From: Hirudo medicinalis
Lineage: Eukaryota > Annelida > Clitellata > Hirudinida > Hirudinidae
NCBI GenBank assembly: GCA_011800805.1
Contig: MPNW01000013.1
Span: 331,345 to 395,344 of the forward strand
Reading direction: 5' to 3'
Length of the DNA: 64,000 nt
Shown: positions 37,883 through 51,200 of the stretch, piece by piece
How positions within the stretch are numbered: position 1 is the first letter of the stretch
Layout of the letters: each line of letters starts with the position of its first letter
Translations under genes and position numbers: made by a program
Notes under the pieces: generated by a model
Seen by the model: only the letters and a program-made list of their open reading frames with translations
What the model was told of the DNA's origin: nothing
The model's database searches: none

Positions 37883-38202
37883 CAGAAAAGAGGAGTCTTG
37901 AAAAATGTTAACAGTTTATAAGAACCAAAGCAGTCTCAACATCCAAGATGAGAGAAACGTCTACAGCTGATTTGGGTTATATGCCCCACGTGCATACACT
38001 ATGGCCCAGATAACTATAAATACTGTTCCAAAGAAAAAAACATTTAATATAAAATTTTTAAATAATAAAATTTAATTAAAAAGTACTTGCCCTCATGTGA
38101 CAAATTACTAAAATAACTAGTACTAATTTTAATCAATTTAAATATATACAAATGAATGGAACATTCTTGACGGTCATGGTACACCGGTCTAGCAATGGCA
38201 AA

Positions 38203-38229
38203 GGCACGCCAAAAATCCGAAGGCGTGCC
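38203..38229. repeat. Perfect 8-bp inverted repeat
   Basis: GGCACGCC and GGCGTGCC separated by 11 bases form a GC-rich stem in an otherwise AT-rich tract. Possibly a transposon fragment; function unknown. Confidence 0.4.
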
Positions 38230-41200
38230 ATTTCTTCGACCAACTTCAACTAAGATGCATGCTCAAGCACTAATAAAACCTTACATTTCTAAACCAATAA
38301 AATTTCAAATCTTTATAATTTGTTTCAATTTTAACTTTTAACTATGTATTCTTACAAATGAATTTGAATTATATTTAATAGCTTAAAATGCCTCAAGTAC
38401 CAATAAATGCAATATTTAATTAGATTAAGGTTACTTCTAAGGAATCTCTAAGTTAGGTGTTAATCAAAATGCTTTGACTCCAAGCCCCAACCAGATTAAA
38501 TTTTAGACTTTTACATTCTCTAACTAATTCTAGTTAATACTCTAAAAATTTTATTGCCCAGCATGCTTTCAATCAACCCTATGACCCAGCAACAAAATCC
38601 ATATTTTCAATGATTCGCATCATCGTACAATGGCAATAAGATGCTTGGCAAGCAAGAATTGATTTTTTGAACAGATTGAGAAGCATGTGCATGCAAATTT
38701 GACAAACATCTTGAAAGCTGCTTTGTATCTGCTTAGAGCTTATCCCCAAGTAATCTCAAACATAAATACTCAGCACATTATATTAAGCAAGCATACCTGT
38801 TTTGCTACATGTCTATGCTTGGTACTTATAATGGATTCATTGCTAATGCATCCTTAGCCTGCATTAATAAATGTTACAGAATGGTCAAACAACAAATAGA
38901 TTAATCCAATTACTTTGCAAGCACATAATTTTCTAAATGCTCAGTAACTAGTAAATTTGTTGCCATTACATGATTTCCAAACCCAGATAACAAAACAAAA
39001 GAACTGGCAAAGGAAAAACTTCCAGAATGGCAGGTCTAACCTCGAACGTTGATGTAACTGGAGAAAAAATTAAACCTAAAACAAAATAAATTATAGAGGT
39101 TAAAACGGAATTGACACATGTGGTGTTAAATCTAATTTATCTATCCTATTCTAAGAAATTTTGCTTCCTATGTTGGTCGCAAATGTGAGCCAACTGAAAA
39201 CCTGCATTTTAATTATTACTTTAAAGACAGATTTAAAAACCCTTTCCAACGCTCTGGCTTCGCAATAATACTAAACATGATAAAAGTTAATAGGAATCTG
39301 GGACCATTCACTAAGCACCGGCACAGAGTATCAGTGTCTACTCCGATCAATAACCGCTTTATTTATCATGTTTTGCTCTCTTCCCCGTACGAAAATAAAG
39401 TTTGCCTATTTTAACATCGTATAAAGCATCCTAAATACATCGAAATTGATGCCTGACACTACGTCATAAAATGGCTGACGATTACGAGCCTCTCAAAATG
39501 AAAAAAATATGAGAAAAAAACCTTCAACAAATGCAATTCTGATTACTTGCCTAATAAAAAATAATAAAACAGAAAGGCAAAGATTCGGAACTAAGGCTTA
39601 TTAACTCCTATGCCCATCAACAAAAAATCAACACGCACAGCAATAAAATGAGCTGAATTTTAGCAATGGAAGAAAAAAAATCCTAAAACATTATGCATTC
39701 ATATACATTGGTTAAAGAAGAAGAAAGACATTATCAATTAATTTAAAATTTCTACTTAATGCAATAATTTAAATTTTTACAAAAATATTAGAATGTTGAC
39801 TTAAATCATGAGGCCAAATCCCGCAATCTTGATATAGTACTTTAACAATTAACTAATCCAAATTACCTCAGTAAATTACACGCGATTATTTGTATGACGA
39901 ACTGCAGATTCAGAAAAGTAACTTTGGGTCAAGATAAAATCTCTTGTCAAGATTGATAAGAAATGCCAACAAGTTTTCAACTTTCAAAAATATTTTAACC
40001 TCAAACGTTTCTCCGGAAAATTACATCATGGTTAAGAAAGTATGTATAAATTTTTGTGAAAAAAACTGCAAATTAAAATTGATAGCTATTTTCACTTCAA
40101 TGTTATCAATAGCCTCGGGAGATAAATTCAAAATCGAATTTTGAAGCCCCACTGAATCAAACTTTTATTGAAGATAACATGATAGGTGTTAACGATAAAT
40201 TAATCGATAATTGGTAGTCATTAATGAAATAAAATGAATTAAATGGAGAGGTCACCATATGATGTGATGGCTCGAAAAATGAGCAGGATTGATTTAAATA
40301 TCTGAATAATGTCTTTATAAATTGGCTGAGATCTTCTGAAAAATGGATACCTTTTATGGTAATTGCCTTTATTTCTTGATTTACCAGCATTAATGTCATT
40401 ATGTCATTAATAACAATTAATAATTTTTATTAAGTTATCGTAAAATTGGATAAAATAAGAAACTGTTAGTTCTTTAAGAGAATTAAGATTAAGATTTTTC
40501 TTTAAATAATGTGAATATGGCAAATTTTGTATTAACACATCAATGATTTTTAAATCTATGATTTTACTAAACATAATTTTTCGACCTTGAAAAGATAAAA
40601 GTGATCTATTTATAGCCTCCTCATGCTCCACCCATACACTAAAAATAGAATGTTGAACTATTTCGATATGTATGGAAGATGACGTCATTTGATTCATTGA
40701 TTATATTCCAGCAAGAATTAATAAACAATGAAGCTCTTTAATATTACAATATGATTAATATTTCCACTATGTTCCTCGGACTGAAGCGAGATTTTCCTAC
40801 TAATATAAATTCTTTCCGCTAAATTCTTGTCGATCGCCAGCAGAAGTTCTTAGTGAAAGTGAGTTGAAGTTCATCAGATAAGTGCTACGATTTAATCAAA
40901 CTGTTGCTACAAGTAGTAGTAGAAATATTCGATACATAAATTCTTTCATTTGTTTTAATTCAAAAAAGGTTATTAAATTACTTTTTTAATTTAATTGATA
41001 TTGGTAATGATTTAACAAGGACAATTTATTCTGATTAAAACAAAAATAAAATGGGGCAATTTCGAACTGAAAACTCTTCAAACGAATTGATTTTTGCTAC
41101 TTGTAATTATGAAGAAGGTAACAAAACGTGATTGAAATTCTTTCGAGTCCCACACAAAAAAAAACTTTAAATGTAATTTGATGAGGGTCTTTAATTATTA

Positions 41201-42186
41201 ATTTAATTGTAACTACACAAATGAAACATGACTATAATTAAGTACCGATAACAACTGGAAAGTGAACTAAGATACCATCTGAACTGCGAACTCACATTAA
41301 GGTCGACTGAAACAACACAGCAGGAACACATCCGAGAAACAAAGAAGGAATAAGAGAAGGAGAGATAAATCTCAATGTTCTCTGTGTCCGTTCGTCTGGT
41401 TCACTAACAACGAACATGGTGAAACATGATGAAAGGAATGCAGTTAAATGAGGACACCATTTTTAGGAAGGAAAGTAGCCCAAAGAAATGGCTGAAAGAA
41501 AGACAAAAAGATGGATGGGCGAAAAGATAAAGAGACCCGAAAAGGATAGTGATAGAGGAAGGGGCCACTACCATCATCTGTAACTCCGTGTTTCAGCTGC
41601 TATGATCTGGTCGTCTTAAGCCCCGCTTGCTTGGACCTCTCCTTTCATCACCATCACTCTTTCAATTTCATCTTTTAATCTTAATTTTTGAATTTTCTGC
41701 ACGTAATTATCGCCACCAAAACCTCCTCAGGCATCATCGCCATCATCATCATCTACTCTCCTCATCTTCACCATCTTTCCATCTACTTCCAGCCAGGTTC
41801 ACGACAGTCGTTACAGAGCAGTTGTGACCATATGTTTGAATTCTTCGATTCGTGATCCTCAATAACAGCTGACCACAATTTCTTGACTTCATCATGCGGT
41901 TAATTACGATGCGTTAACAATTATTAATCAACTAATTGACAGTAATTAAATGCTAGGAAACAAATTGAATTGACGACTAACGATATCCTAGCATTCGTCA
42001 CTTGGAAGGTTTCAGTCAAGATTTCAACTTCATTGCTCGTTGTCGCTGATGTTGTTAGCTTAAATAATTGAATGAGAGTCAAGAAGATGAAAAGGAGCAG
42101 GCGACTAACATGGAAATAATCTTGCGCTAGATGGATCTAGCGCCATAAAATTCCGGAATAAGTGTTTTATTCCACTTGTGCTCAAC

Positions 42187-45100
42187 ATGGAAATACTGGC
42201 GATCATATTGCTCTGCTGTCAAGTATTTTCAAGTCCCGGTTTTACGAATGAAATCAGAAGCATCCACAAGAAATACGTTAAAAGCAGGTGAATTCATTTT
42301 TCCACAATAAAATAAAGATTTAGTTAATAAAGCATTTTTCAATTAATTTCTATGACTTTAATTTTTCAGTAACTGTTCAGTAATTTTTTAATTTTTTTCC
42401 AGATGAATCAATACTTTTTAGCAACTAATTTCTTTAAGTTTCATAAGTTAACTGCTTAGAAGCATCACTGCTCATTCGAACCATTCAATGCTTTTGTTTG
42501 CATTTGGTTATTGCTTGACCTTTATTCAGGTGGGGTCACCCGGTGCATGAACAACTTCAATTAGAGCCCCAAATATGAGAGTAAAGTTGTACTCGTGCCA
42601 AGGGTATACCAAGGATTAGGGTGATCCCATGGAAGGTCACGCTAGATTAAATCGTAGTTAGAGACTGACTTGCGTCCTTTTGGGAATACGTAATTCGGGA
42701 TCATGTGCTTCAGAGATTAGCTGAAGTTTTTCCTACAGAGGAAGTAATTTTTGGTGTAACGACGATGACTGAATGAGGGAGTCAACAATTAGTGACAATT
42801 GTCGCTAACAAGAGTTTCCAATGACCTGCAGAAGCTAACAACTGAGACCAGCTTCACGAGGGACGCACTCAACGACGCTATAAATTATTTTAATTACGAC
42901 CGTTCCAGATTTTCCACTACCGCTCTTGCTGTTTTATGGCTTCGTAGCACGAGCCAAGGAAAGCGACTTGTCCCGTCCAAGCGGAGATGAATCAACCAGC
43001 TGATGTTTTTGTCATTATTTTCTTCCCGCACCAATAACAATACTAAGAATAATAATCAACTTTCTAAAAAAAAAAAGATTATATCTATATGCTTAAGACA
43101 TTTTTATGGTGGGTTTTTCCGCAAATTTTGTGAAATCCAAGTGCCAGAAGATACACATTGTCGGCATTGGACAAATGCAGAAAATAATTTTAATAAAGCT
43201 GTGGGTTTTAGAACCATCAGAACACATTTAACAAAAAAAGAAGTGCATCTTGATCCGTTGCAACAAGGAAAACTTGTTGAACACTTCTACATCATTCCCA
43301 CAAAGCACAGTGGATGAGGACTTTTTCAAGATCAAAGGAAAACTCGATGAAGGTGGATCTACATTAAGCTAGCTAAATACATCTGTAAATGGCAGAAACC
43401 ATTTACCATAAAGACGTTTTCTGCTGTCCAGACTCCCTTTCCCACTCGGTTCATGCCGATGTATGTAAATGTTTCATGTTGTAGTTGTAAATAATTGCTG
43501 AACAGACAATGTTGACCACCTATAATTGTAATTTCATATCAATAGATCAAATGATTCTGGTTCTATGATATTATTATTTTCTGTTTTATTGAAGATATCT
43601 GCCAGCAAATCAATCACTAAAATAGCGAAGTCTGATGAACTCTGCCCTAAGCAGTTACTGCGAAGAAAGTGGTGAATTTGTTCAGAGGCTTATTCTAAAT
43701 TAATTAAAAATGATTCCACAGAAGTTATTTTCGAAGAATCAAAGTCGATTGTCAAACTTGAATGGGTCAGTTCAACTGGTTCAAACACTCAATATATGGG
43801 CCTTTTCAAGTGGTTGAAACAATCAATAAGTAGGTCGGTTCAACCGGTTGAAACAATCAATAAGTAGGTCGGTTCAACTGGTTGAAACACCCAATAAATG
43901 GGTCAGTTCAATTGTCAATATCAATACTTACATTTGAAAGGCTGATCGAAGTTACAGGATATAATCGTTTATCATAAAATATTATTCTGGCTATTATGAA
44001 CACATATTGTGAGTGAGTTTTGAGGAAATCAATGTACTTCAGACTTAAACACCTTGTTTGTGCACGTGCCACGTGAAGGAGGTTGCAGACAGAGTCTGGA
44101 AGCTTTTTCAATGCTATCGCAGAAAGTGCTTTCAAGTTCTAAGCGTTTACTCAAAGCATTTAAAGCCGATGACAAATCTCCAAGTTGTGTATCTGCATCC
44201 GTTTATCTCCATGCATCTTATGACTTGCAATATAAGTGATTGTTATCATGGAAACAAAAAGATTTCAGAATAACAGGCAGTGAAGGAATAATCAATACTG
44301 CCTAAAAAAAATATTCCTGATCAGACTCAACGGACTTTCTAAAAGACATGGAGACGAACCTCGAAGAAGTCCCAAAGGATTAAAAATTAAAAAGAAATTT
44401 CACGAGAATCAAAAAAAGAGTGTGGATTGATATGCTTATTTACTTGATTAATGATAAGTAAGATGATTTGAGCGAGAGAATGAACAATTGTTAAGAAAAA
44501 AATAGTTCCATTTGTAAGTTGCCAGTTATGAGAATTTAACGGGGTTTTATTTTGCTAATATTTGTGATTACATCTCATTTACCAGTTATTACCGAAGTAA
44601 AATTCCACAATTTCCTCTTTCCATCGGAAGTACTTATCTCTCCTTATCGTATCTCAGAAGCAAGTTCAGAAGCGACTCATCCGAGATCGTTTGAACTCAC
44701 GCATGACCATCGATCCTGATTCGAGCACATTTTTCACTATTTATTCCAGAAACAATTTCTAGTCGAGAATATTTATTTAACCGATTATAAAATTATTTCA
44801 AAACAGACTTCGTAATTTCCACAAAGCAAAAATATTCTAATCATAAAAATAATTAATTTTTAAAAATATTGTCAGCAATCGTAAATCAGTACTTAGCATG
44901 AGAATCAGCTAATAGTTGAATAAACAGTTATTGAATTGGATGACGGCTTCAAGTGGATGTAAGCAAAAATTATAAAGTATAAAAAATTATAATAAAAATA
45001 AAAATAAATTTTCTTGCATTTTGAAGCAATTTGAAATTAAATGGATCTTGAGAAGTACGAGCAAGACAGCTGCTTGCAATTGCAGATTGTTGGCCAAGTG

Positions 45101-48100
45101 ATGGGCAAAAATCAACTCACAGGCAGCGACTTTTGGTACTTAACTCCATACCTAACCCTACACTACCCCTAAATCTAATCCTACCTCACGAACCTGGAAA
45201 TCTGTGTAGAACTGGCAAATGTCATTGCTTGTGAGTTGGACTGCATATAAAATGATTAAGACATCTTGCAAGGATGACGCATTGATTTCCCCGATACTGG
45301 TGTTTGAAGACTTCTTACTTTGCTCGAATTGGTCGTAGTTGTACTTCATCAATTTGATCGATTAAGTCGGAAACTGTATAGGAATCTATTTATTAAGTAT
45401 ATTTTGAATAATTTTGACAGCTTGTAAATGTTTTAAAATTCTCATGTGCTTAACTCAAGTTAAAAGGCTTAAATCACATTGTTTAAGTCACTGTATTAGC
45501 TCAGTAAAAAATGTCGGATGATGATGATGATGATTGGTGGTGAAGGTTACGATATTGATGATGCTAATGGCGGTGATGACGAATTAGCCACGTAACGCAG
45601 ATGAACCGGAGATGATGCTCCGAAAGCAATAATAAATAAATGACGGTTAATGGAAAAAGTAATTAGCATAAAAGTGAGTGGATCAAATCATATCCAAATA
45701 ATTTTGTGTGAAAAAATGTTTACGCGACAAACATATACGTAAATATGAAATAATTCATGTAGCATATGCTGTTGGAACAAATATTTAGTCATTTTGCTCC
45801 ATTTGGCCACTCCAATCTTGTTGGTCCACATTCTCTCGGTATAGAAGAAGCACCTGCTTGAAACATAATCTAAAACTTTCCTCATCGGATATGAAATAAA
45901 ATTAACCCTCTAACGATCTTGTAGTGAATTTGCACCCCAAGTCGCATTTTGTTCTAATATTTATCTCAGAAGGACTCAAAATATGAAATCCAAATTTTTT
46001 TACTTTTCCTTTCTTAAGAGAATGTACTTATTCCCACAATAACCAATAACGTAGCCCAAATATTTTCGAAGCTATTTGAGCATTATACTGTTATAGACAT
46101 ATGTGCATATGCCTCTATATCATATATATTGTGTCTTTTTTATATTACTTGTTCTTTGCTGAATGACTTTATATAAGAGAGGAAGTGCATAATTTAATAC
46201 AAGTTAACAACAATGGCGAGTAATAAAAGAGTAAATTTGCAAAGATTTACTCTGGAACAGGCAAGAAAATTGATATCGGAATCTGAGAGTCGACTGACTG
46301 ACCGTCTGACACTGACGTTGATGACAACTTTAGTGATGAATCAGAACCAGAATACGTTCCAATTTTGGAAAACTGTACAGATGAGAGCTGTTGTGAAGGA
46401 AACACTTCCGAAAGAGATGTAAGTGATTTGGAGCAGCAAAAAAATAATGGTGATCTTTGCAAGATTCCGCTGAGAACATATCTGGCGAAATTTCGGGCCT
46501 CTAAGCACATGTTATGTCAATTTATGAATGGAAAAAAAATTTTTTTTAAACTCGGGCGGGCCCCAAAACATTGCCACAATTTTTTATTCAAACTAGCTCC
46601 CCATCTTGGCGGCCTTAATTGTACCCAACAATACCTGATTGGTTTGCAAGTTGAATGGGTTTCGTTCCTATATGCGGCGGTAGTGGAAAGTCATGTGTCG
46701 TGTTCAAAACCCAGCTTGCACTGCCACAAGCGCCCTTGAGAGGGAGCGCTGTATAAATAACAAAAAGCGCTTCTGACATATGCTTATGGCGCTATGTAAA
46801 TGAAGTACATTTACATTTACATAATAGAAATACTCTACAACATTTTGTTTATAAATTTGTGAGTTCTTTTTATTAAGCTACTCTGACTTTGGGACTCATG
46901 TCATGACATTAACATGACTAAGTTGTTTTTTATTCAATAAAATTTAATATTCAATTATTAACAAGTCCATTTTTAACAGTTTAAGTGTTATACATTATTT
47001 TCCTTTAGCCAATCTTTTGTACACACTTATGTATCCGAATGGGATGTGAAGGTTTTTAATCGATCTATCATTCTCTGGCGGTGCAGGCTGGGTTGCGAAC
47101 ACGACACATTACGACTGTTGCTATTAAGACCGCATGCAGGAACGCAACCCATTCGGCCAACCATTATTATTTCTTCAAGTAATTCACCAAAGAAACATTG
47201 GCGTGCATTTGCAACCCCGAGATCTTGAGTGTAGGCCATGGCAACGAGAGTTTGAGGGTTAAGTATTGAAATACATATTTTTGCATATATGTTGATGGAG
47301 GCAAATCCTTCGAGTTAACCAATAAGGAGAGAAGAATCATTATTTGAATTTCATCGAACTGAAGATTTGCTAGATTTGAAATTGTGCAAGATGAATAAGA
47401 ATCGAAGCAGGGTTTTCAATGCCTCAAGCTGAATCAATTGATCGATTCTTGCAACTATGACACTCCACCGGAACTTATGGAATACTTGTCAATTTCATTT
47501 GATTGACTTTTTTATATATTTAAAAATTGAGAAAATTATGCTAGATGAAATCCTAAATTAAAAATGCATGAAATTTGAATGAAGCCAGAGCTTGAAATGA
47601 ACGCAATCACTTGATTTTTAATTTTAAAATGTTTTTCAACGCAGAAATCACAAGGCCGGAAAAACCACTTATCCATTCCAGACCTTAAGGTAAATCTGAA
47701 ATTTGCATTTGTATTTAAACGACATTTGAGTGCCTTACGAATCCGAATCGGAATTTTAATATTACATATTTTGCATACATTGGTGTACAAAATTGTGTGC
47801 ATGATTTCACAATTAATAAAAGCCTGCAAAAAGCCTAAAATATATTTGAAAACCTTAAGGACTATTTGATAACATTTTCAAAATAATTCATTTGAATATG
47901 GTTTTAATTGGTAAGTAATGTAAATGTTTAATTATTTTAATGAGCTGTAATCCTCTGACATTTACGACTTTTCTTAAGCGCCCCTTGCATTAATTTATTT
48001 GAGAAATACATTTATTCATAAATACATTTATTCATACACGGTTCACCTGAGTTCTTCGGAAGACTCGTAATTGTGGAAATGAGGATCAAGTGTTTGCAGA

Positions 48101-48256
48101 ATTCTTTTTCAACTCGACAATTAAATTATTGTCTTAAAACGCACTCAGAATTTGCCTTTAAAGATTTTCTTTAAAAGAGAATTTTTCCGTTTATGGGATA
48201 ATGCCAATAACAACAACAACAACAACGACGACGACGACGACGACGATGATGATGAT

Positions 48257-48289
<33 letters not shown>

Positions 48290-51200
48290 AATAATAATAA
48301 TAATAATAAATCGATTTTGGAACATATAGCTTGTATAGGCAACGTTTCCAGAATTGGCGACTGTAAGAGTGGCCGGAAGAGGTTTGATGTTCGGAGTTCG
48401 CAACCCACTGACCAAATGACTGTGGGTCAGGGAAGGACGATCAAAGATATCAACAACTTTTTCTGATGCAGCTTGGGTGGATTTTCTCTTGGGATAATGC
48501 AGCGCACTGCATAAGGGATGCCTGCCCTGATGTTCCCCCATAAGCTTCATAAGTTTCAGCAGCTAGCAAGGGCCTAGTATAACTCCTCTCCCGGAAGTAA
48601 GATATGGTTTGCGGTCGGAATCCATTCAAACTTGTGGGATCTAGGTGGCGGATTTCCTTGGTACCTGTCGACGTCAAGGATGGGTTCCTGTGAAGAAGAA
48701 GCTGATAAAAGCTTTAGCACATCATAGAGCAGAACCAGAAATCGACAAAGATTTTTGACAATTAGAACGGTGGCGGAAATGTGCGCCCTCACCTTTTGCC
48801 TTTTGCTTGATGCCAAGCTAGCCTTCAAATACTTATCTTCTCCAGCTGCGTCTGTGCCGTGTGAAAGGTTATTTTTCCATTTCTGGACATGTTGTGAATA
48901 ACAAACGTGTTTCTCTGTCTCCAGACAACATCAACAGACTCGTTTGCCTCAGCAACTGGATAAATGAATTAATAAACCACTAAAAACTATTTCTAAACTA
49001 GTATTATGACTATTGTTTTATGAATAAATTTTAAATATAATGGGAAATTATTTGAAAAATAAGATGGTGCCATTAATTACACGTTAATCTAATATTAAAA
49101 AAACTTGATCATTAATCGAGATTTAAAAAATTAATCGATCTGCAGCCCTAATGATAATAACAAAGGTGATGATAATGATGGTGATGATGATGATGATGAT
49201 GATGGTGATCGTTATGGTGGTGATGATGATGATGATGATAATAAGAATATAATATAATAATAATATTAATTTTTTTCAATGAGAGAGTTTCGGAAGTTTG
49301 AGACGGCGGTGGCAATCAAAACATGACTGGAGAGAGGTAGTCTCAGGGAGCCTTTATAAGACCATAGACGGGTATGGATTAAGATAATTTTCCAAGGGTA
49401 TTGGAAGGAGTGAGTGGATTGCAGCTGTTGTCCCCAGAATTCTATGCATTCATTACATCCGACGCATGAAGATCCGAGCTGCTGCCTTGCCCTGCAGACT
49501 TAGATCTTCAAGGAACCCGCGGAATCCACAAGATATGGATGTCAATCTCTTGAATCTCTAGGGCACATGATCCAGAAATTCCCAAGAACAGATGGCCCAC
49601 GACATAAGAGACACAAGGGCGTTTTGAGAAGATTGGAACATGTACTGAAAGAAAAAGGCTAAACAACAAAAAGAGAGTCTCCTATACCCACAGAGCAGGA
49701 ACTTAAAATATCAGATCTGTGTGCCTTGAAAAGCGACAATTACATAGTGTGTAAAGTAGTCGTTATCTCAGATGTTTTAAACTTAGACAGGGAGCATAAC
49801 AGGAAGTCTCGAAATATGACATCCAAGATGTTCATAAGTAGATGTTTAAGAGTGCCCCAGTCTGCACCAGTCTGCACCCGGTTGCATCCGAATATGGGTG
49901 CCTTCTGCAATTGGAGAGGTGTCGGTTGAAAACTCGTTCAGATTCTGGAGAGGTTGCGGCATTCCAAGATCAAACCTCATGAACATTGTGCTCTCTGTTC
50001 TCCAACATTCTTAAATATGTAGGGCACATAAGAGCCACCGAAAGAAGAATAGGTCTGTGAAAATAATTGCGAATTTACGAAAACATTAATCGTTGGTGTT
50101 ACTCGGTGTTGTTGCAATTTTTGGTGACTGCTTTCCTTTCCTTAATTCATATCCAGGGAGATGTCGGATCCTAATAAACTTTTCGGAGAGGTTTTCGGAT
50201 GATGCATGTTTTTTATGTTTGTGAGGTCGAGAAATTAAACTAAAACTAAAAACAATGATAATGACAACAACAAAAACAACAATAATAATAATAATAATAA
50301 TTATTATTATTATTATATTATCTAATAACCAGAATAGTAATGCATTATTATTAATATTATTATTATTATTATCATTAAATTTAGATAAAATATAAAATTA
50401 AAATAGGATTATTAAAGTTATTATTTGATTAATATATATTATATAAGTAGTTACAGTCATAATATAACATTATAATATTTAAGTTTATTAAGCATAACAT
50501 TAAATGAGGCAATCTAACTTTACGGATTACTTGTTTATCGAATCCGTGGTCTTTTAGTCAAATTTTAAAATATGCAACAGTTATAAATGTTAGCATTTTA
50601 CAGAGAAACATTTTATGGCAATGACCACCGTAATTTCAAGGAGGTGCAAATGTGCTTTACACATTTGCATTTTATGTAACTTCCAAAATGATGAGCGAAT
50701 GAGGGAAATGGTGACGTTGTTTTTACTTATCACTATTTTAAATGATCGTGCAATAATTTCAATTCGTTGAGTACGAAGATCGTTGTTGTTTAATTGTCTT
50801 TAATTGTTCAATAATAATTATTTATTGTGCTAATTTCTCATTTCGTTTACTCTCAATCAATTATTTTAGCATAAAAAAACACCCGAGCTATAGATGAAGA
50901 TCTTTCTCACTTGAAAGCACTTTAAAATAGCTCATCAGGCCACCAAAGCTACTCATATTCCAATCAATTATTAATGGCTTAATTTGATTTTTATGCTCAC
51001 ACATTAATTTTGTGATTAGAAATAAATATGTGGAATAAATAAGTTATGGAAGGATATTTATAAATACCCAACCAAGTAAGAATTCTCGTTCCATCATCAT
51101 TGGTTTCCTAGCGACAAAGTCATCTATTCCAGCTTGTACATCAAATGTGATCGTCGTCTACATATACACGGAAAGAGTTGCTGTGCTTCTTGTAACGCTC

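Larger units (their letters stand above)
37525..42186. other. ELAV-like upstream region and receptor gene upstream region
   Basis: About 4.7 kb without a supported coding exon between divergently transcribed genes. The right side holds 5' untranslated sequence of the ELAV-like gene (37525-37569 and sequence beyond 37883). A small perfect hairpin is listed at 38203-38229. The 41270-41850 stretch is less AT-rich and may contain promoter or leader sequence of the receptor gene. The rest is AT-rich with nothing recognisable. Confidence 0.4.
45906..47258 (+). mobile_element. piggyBac-type transposon remnant with TTAA target duplication
   Basis: The left end reads TTAA then CCCTCTAACG; the right end reads GAGAGTTTGAGGG then TTAA, whose reverse complement starts CCCTCAAAC. 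Both TTAA copies (45902-45905, 47259-47262) and the CCC start match the piggyBac superfamily. Inside, 46213-46520 encodes an acidic transposase-like N-terminus (MASNKRVNLQRFTLEQARKL, then after a frameshift near 46290 DTDVDDNFSDESEPEYVP and further acidic residues). The catalytic core is missing; the 3' half is occupied by two copies of a short dispersed repeat. The element is 1353 bases and cannot move by itself. Confidence 0.75.

Noticed and set aside
43003..43317. 104-codon plus-strand frame in the receptor intron
   Set aside because: Somewhat coding-like but matches no family I know; no splice sites or ends of a mobile element could be tied to it.
48152..48466. Long Asn/Asp and Leu/Ser open frames around 48200-48400 on both strands
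   Set aside because: They are translations of the trinucleotide repeat and have no domain, start context or splice support.
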